Source of the DNA: Shimia sp. CNT1-13L.2
Lineage (GTDB): Bacteria > Pseudomonadota > Alphaproteobacteria > Rhodobacterales > Rhodobacteraceae
Length of the DNA: 64,000 nucleotides
Reading direction: 5' to 3'
NCBI RefSeq assembly: GCF_024331145.1
Contig: NZ_JANDJO010000003.1
Location: forward strand, 434,001 to 498,000
Part shown: in pieces, positions 61,745 to 64,000 of the stretch
How the letters are laid out: each line of letters starts with the position of its first letter
Numbering within the stretch: position 1 is the first letter of the stretch
The notes under the pieces: model-generated
The model's database searches: none
What the model was told of the DNA's origin: nothing
Seen by the model: only the letters and a program-made list of their open reading frames with translations
Position numbers and translations under genes: made by a program

Positions 61745-62893
61745 ATGAGCCAGAAACGCAGCATTTTCGAAGAGGTCGGCAAGAGCAGCCCGAAGGACGC
61801 CCCCAAGGCGGTTGGCGTGATCGACAAGGGCGCGAAAGGTGCCCGCCGTGGCATTCGGGCCTGGCTCATGGTGCTGTTTGCGATGGTTGTGGTGATGATC
61901 GTCGTTGGCGGCTTGACCCGCCTGACCGACAGTGGCCTGTCGATCACCGAATGGCGTCCCGTGACCGGGGCCGTTCCGCCGATGAACGAGGCCGACTGGC
62001 AATCCGAGTTCGACAAGTACAAGCAGATCGACCAGTGGCGGATCGAGAACCAGTGGATGACGCTGGAAGACTTCAAGACGATCTACTGGTGGGAATGGGG
62101 TCATCGCCAGATCGGCCGCGTGATCGGCCTTGTCTGGGCCTTGGGCCTTGCCGGTTTCGCCATCGCCCGCAACATTCCGACGGGTTGGACCGGGCGTCTT
62201 GTCCTGATCGGCGCGCTTGGCGGAGTTCAGGGCGCCGTGGGCTGGTGGATGGTGGAATCCGGTGTGACGTCAGGGGAAGGCGTGACCACCGTGGCCTCGT
62301 ATCGACTGGCAACGCACCTTGGTCTGGCCTTCGTGATCCTTGGGTTCATCGCCTGGTACATCTTGCTGCTTGGCCGCGAAGAACGTGACCTGATGCAGGC
62401 GCGCCGTGGCAAGGAGGCCAAGCTGTTCTCGATGTCCACGGGTCTGTTGCACATGGCGTTTATCCAAATTCTGCTGGGAGCCCTGGTGGCGGGCATCGAC
62501 GCAGGTCGCAGTTATACCGACTGGCCGCTGATGGGCGGGCAGGTGATCCCGCCCGATCCGTTCCTGCTTGAGCCGATGTGGAAGAACTTCTTTGAAAACC
62601 CGGGCCTTGTGCAGTTCATCCACCGCATCTGGGGCTATCTCTTCGTGATTTTCGCGGTGATCGTCTGGCGTCGTGGCCGGACCTCGGCGCACGCCGGTAC
62701 CCAGTTTGCCTTCAATGCCGTGATGGCCGCTGTCGCGGTTCAGCTGTTGCTGGGCATCGGCACCGTTCTTTACGCCGCGCAGGTTCATATCGCGATCACG
62801 CACCAGATCGTGGCGATTGCCGTCTGGGTGCTGATCCTGCGGGCGCGGTTCCTGTCTCATTTCCCCGTATCCCGTTCCATTCGAGAAGGTTGA
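61745..62893 (+). CDS. ctaA: Haem A synthase CtaA (COX15)
   Basis: 382 residues with eight membrane helices. Family motifs are GGLTRLTDSGLSITEWRPV, EWGHRQIGRVIG, LGALVAGIDAGRSYTDWPLM, VQFIHRIWGYLF and ITHQIVAIAVWV; the histidines in the last helices are haem ligands. It oxidises the haem O methyl group to give haem A for aa3-type cytochrome oxidase. It lies three bases before the carboxypeptidase start. Confidence 0.95.
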   Translation: MSQKRSIFEEVGKSSPKDAPKAVGVIDKGAKGARRGIRAWLMVLFAMVVVMIVVGGLTRLTDSGLSITEWRPVTGAVPPMNEADWQSEFDKYKQIDQWRIENQWMTLEDFKTIYWWEWGHRQIGRVIGLVWALGLAGFAIARNIPTGWTGRLVLIGALGGVQGAVGWWMVESGVTSGEGVTTVASYRLATHLGLAFVILGFIAWYILLLGREERDLMQARRGKEAKLFSMSTGLLHMAFIQILLGALVAGIDAGRSYTDWPLMGGQVIPPDPFLLEPMWKNFFENPGLVQFIHRIWGYLFVIFAVIVWRRGRTSAHAGTQFAFNAVMAAVAVQLLLGIGTVLYAAQVHIAITHQIVAIAVWVLILRARFLSHFPVSRSIREG

Positions 62894-62896
62894 TCC

Positions 62897-64000
62897 ATGT
62901 CCGCATTTGACGAGTTGATGGCGTTCCAGCACCAAACCGAGGCGCTGGGGCAGGTGGCTGGCCGCTTGGGCTGGGATCAGGAAACGGTCATGCCTCGTGG
63001 ATCGGCGGCGCAGCGGTCCGAAGAGATGGCGGCAATGGAAAGTGTGCTGCACGCCCGTCGCACCGATCCGCGCGTGGGCGAGTGGCTGGCCGCGATCGAC
63101 GATGCGATGCTGGACGAGGTCGGTCAGGCCCAGATGCGCCACATCCGCAAATCCTTTGCCCGCACCATGAAAGTGCCTGCCGATCTGGCAGCGCAGATCG
63201 CCAAGGTGACCAGCCGCGCACAGGGCCAATGGGCCGAGGCGCGGGCCAGTGAGGACGTGGCGGCCTTCCTTCCGGTGCTGCGCGAGGTTGTCGATCTCAA
63301 GCGTCAGGAAGGGCAGGCGCTGGCGGATGGCGGCGATGTCTATGACGCGATGATCGACGACTACGAACCCGATATGAAGGCGGCGGACCTGCAGGCCATG
63401 TTCGATGCCATGCGTCCACGTCTTGTTGCCTTGCGCAGTGCCGTTCTGGACAAGCCCGCGCCCCGTGCGCTCAAGGGCAAGTTCCCGCCGCGTAAGCAGA
63501 TGCAGCTGACCCGCAAGCTGGCGCAGGCTTTCGGCTATGATCTTGGCATGGGTCGCATCGACAAGGCCGTGCATCCGTTTTCGTCGGGCTCGGGCCATGA
63601 CGTGCGTATCACCACCCGCACCAGCCCGCGCGATCCGTTCAACTGTTTCTATTCGACAATCCACGAGGTTGGCCACGCCTGCTATGAGCAGGGCATCGAC
63701 GATGCCTATGCGCTGACACCGCTGGGGCAGGGCGTGTCGATGGGTGTGCACGAAAGCCAGAGCCGCATCTACGAGAACCAGCTTGGGCGCAGTCAGGCCT
63801 TTACCGGCTGGCTGTTCAAGGAGATGCGCGAAGCCTTTGGCAAGTTCGGCGTCGGGACGCCCGAGAAGTTCTATGCCACCGTGAACACCGTTCACAAAGG
63901 CTATATCCGGACCGAGGCCGACGAGGTGCAGTACAACCTGCACATCATGCTGCGCTTTGATCTTGAACGCGCCCTGATGGGGGGCGATCTGGAGGTCGAG
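62897..64000 (+). CDS. Carboxypeptidase Taq (M32) metallopeptidase, 3'-truncated by the window edge
   Basis: The ATG at 62897 begins three bases after ctaA and the frame stays open to the last base, giving 368 codons of a family that is usually about 490-500 residues. The zinc motif is IHEVGHACYEQG (HExxH), and HESQSRIYEN, also typical of M32, follows. Other segments are LGWDQETVMPRGSAAQRSEE and FSSGSGHDVRITTR. These peptidases remove C-terminal amino acids in the cytoplasm. It is probably co-transcribed with ctaA. Confidence 0.94.
   Translation, partial: MSAFDELMAFQHQTEALGQVAGRLGWDQETVMPRGSAAQRSEEMAAMESVLHARRTDPRVGEWLAAIDDAMLDEVGQAQMRHIRKSFARTMKVPADLAAQIAKVTSRAQGQWAEARASEDVAAFLPVLREVVDLKRQEGQALADGGDVYDAMIDDYEPDMKAADLQAMFDAMRPRLVALRSAVLDKPAPRALKGKFPPRKQMQLTRKLAQAFGYDLGMGRIDKAVHPFSSGSGHDVRITTRTSPRDPFNCFYSTIHEVGHACYEQGIDDAYALTPLGQGVSMGVHESQSRIYENQLGRSQAFTGWLFKEMREAFGKFGVGTPEKFYATVNTVHKGYIRTEADEVQYNLHIMLRFDLERALMGGDLEVE

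Noticed and set aside
62270-63943. Minus-strand 557-residue frame
   Set aside because: Antisense to ctaA and the M32 carboxypeptidase, both with clear motifs.

Overview
The window is about 64 kb of GC-rich (roughly 60% or more by eye) chromosomal DNA from an alphaproteobacterium, almost certainly a member of the Rhodobacteraceae (Roseobacter group). The evidence is the gene order ntrB-ntrC-ntrY-ntrX-trkA-trkH-hfq-hflX, NtrC-type regulators without a GAFTGA loop, an RNase E whose S1 domain is split by a long acidic insert, a free-standing homologue of the Paracoccus-type ATP synthase inhibitor subunit zeta, and a methionine synthase apparently split over separate genes. I see no prophage, insertion sequence, CRISPR array, rRNA or tRNA. 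Most genes are housekeeping or core metabolism.

Layout. 1-10.9 kb: nitrogen regulation (ntrB partial, ntrC, ntrYX), a small lipoprotein, K+ uptake (trkAH), then hfq-hflX, closed by a strong two-way terminator. 11-20 kb: acnB, a penicillin-acylase-family hydrolase, a 3-hydroxyisobutyrate-dehydrogenase-like enzyme, an alpha/beta hydrolase, a SYLF lipoprotein and hemB. 20-28.7 kb: a membrane protein with mfd, a Bcr/CflA exporter, then a tightly overlapping acyl-CoA ligase / DsbA-like / K+-channel operon facing an XRE-cupin regulator. 28.7-38.4 kb: the most accessory-looking part. It holds two neighbouring membrane proteins that look like paralogues, a DUF1638 protein, a free corrinoid-binding protein, a radical SAM protein, a small gene with a candidate FnrL box, an SH3-like protein, a homocysteine methyltransferase, an MprF-like protein and the zeta-type inhibitor. 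38.5-43.5 kb: purC-purS-purQ and the dctBD two-component pair. 43.5-47.3 kb: rne with a long leader. 47.3-53 kb: tusA, ccdA, a hydrolase/P450 pair, an entericidin-like peptide and a YejA-like binding protein. 53-64 kb: a candidate small RNA, bdhA with a patatin-like lipase, DUF502, the pseudouridine-degradation pair psuK-psuG, a head-to-head DUF4198/HupE pair, a ThiE-like protein, a TfoX-domain protein, trmJ, ctaA and a truncated M32 carboxypeptidase.

Functional links. The corrinoid protein (31.5 kb), the DUF1638 protein (30.7 kb) and the homocysteine methyltransferase (35 kb) plausibly form most of a split cobalamin-dependent methionine synthase. The three AAA+ response regulators (NtrC, NtrX, DctD) all lack the sigma54-contact loop. 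The most novel-looking items are the paralogous membrane-protein pair at 28.7-30.6 kb with a similar upstream element, and a compact two-hairpin small RNA candidate at 53.1 kb with its own promoter and terminator.
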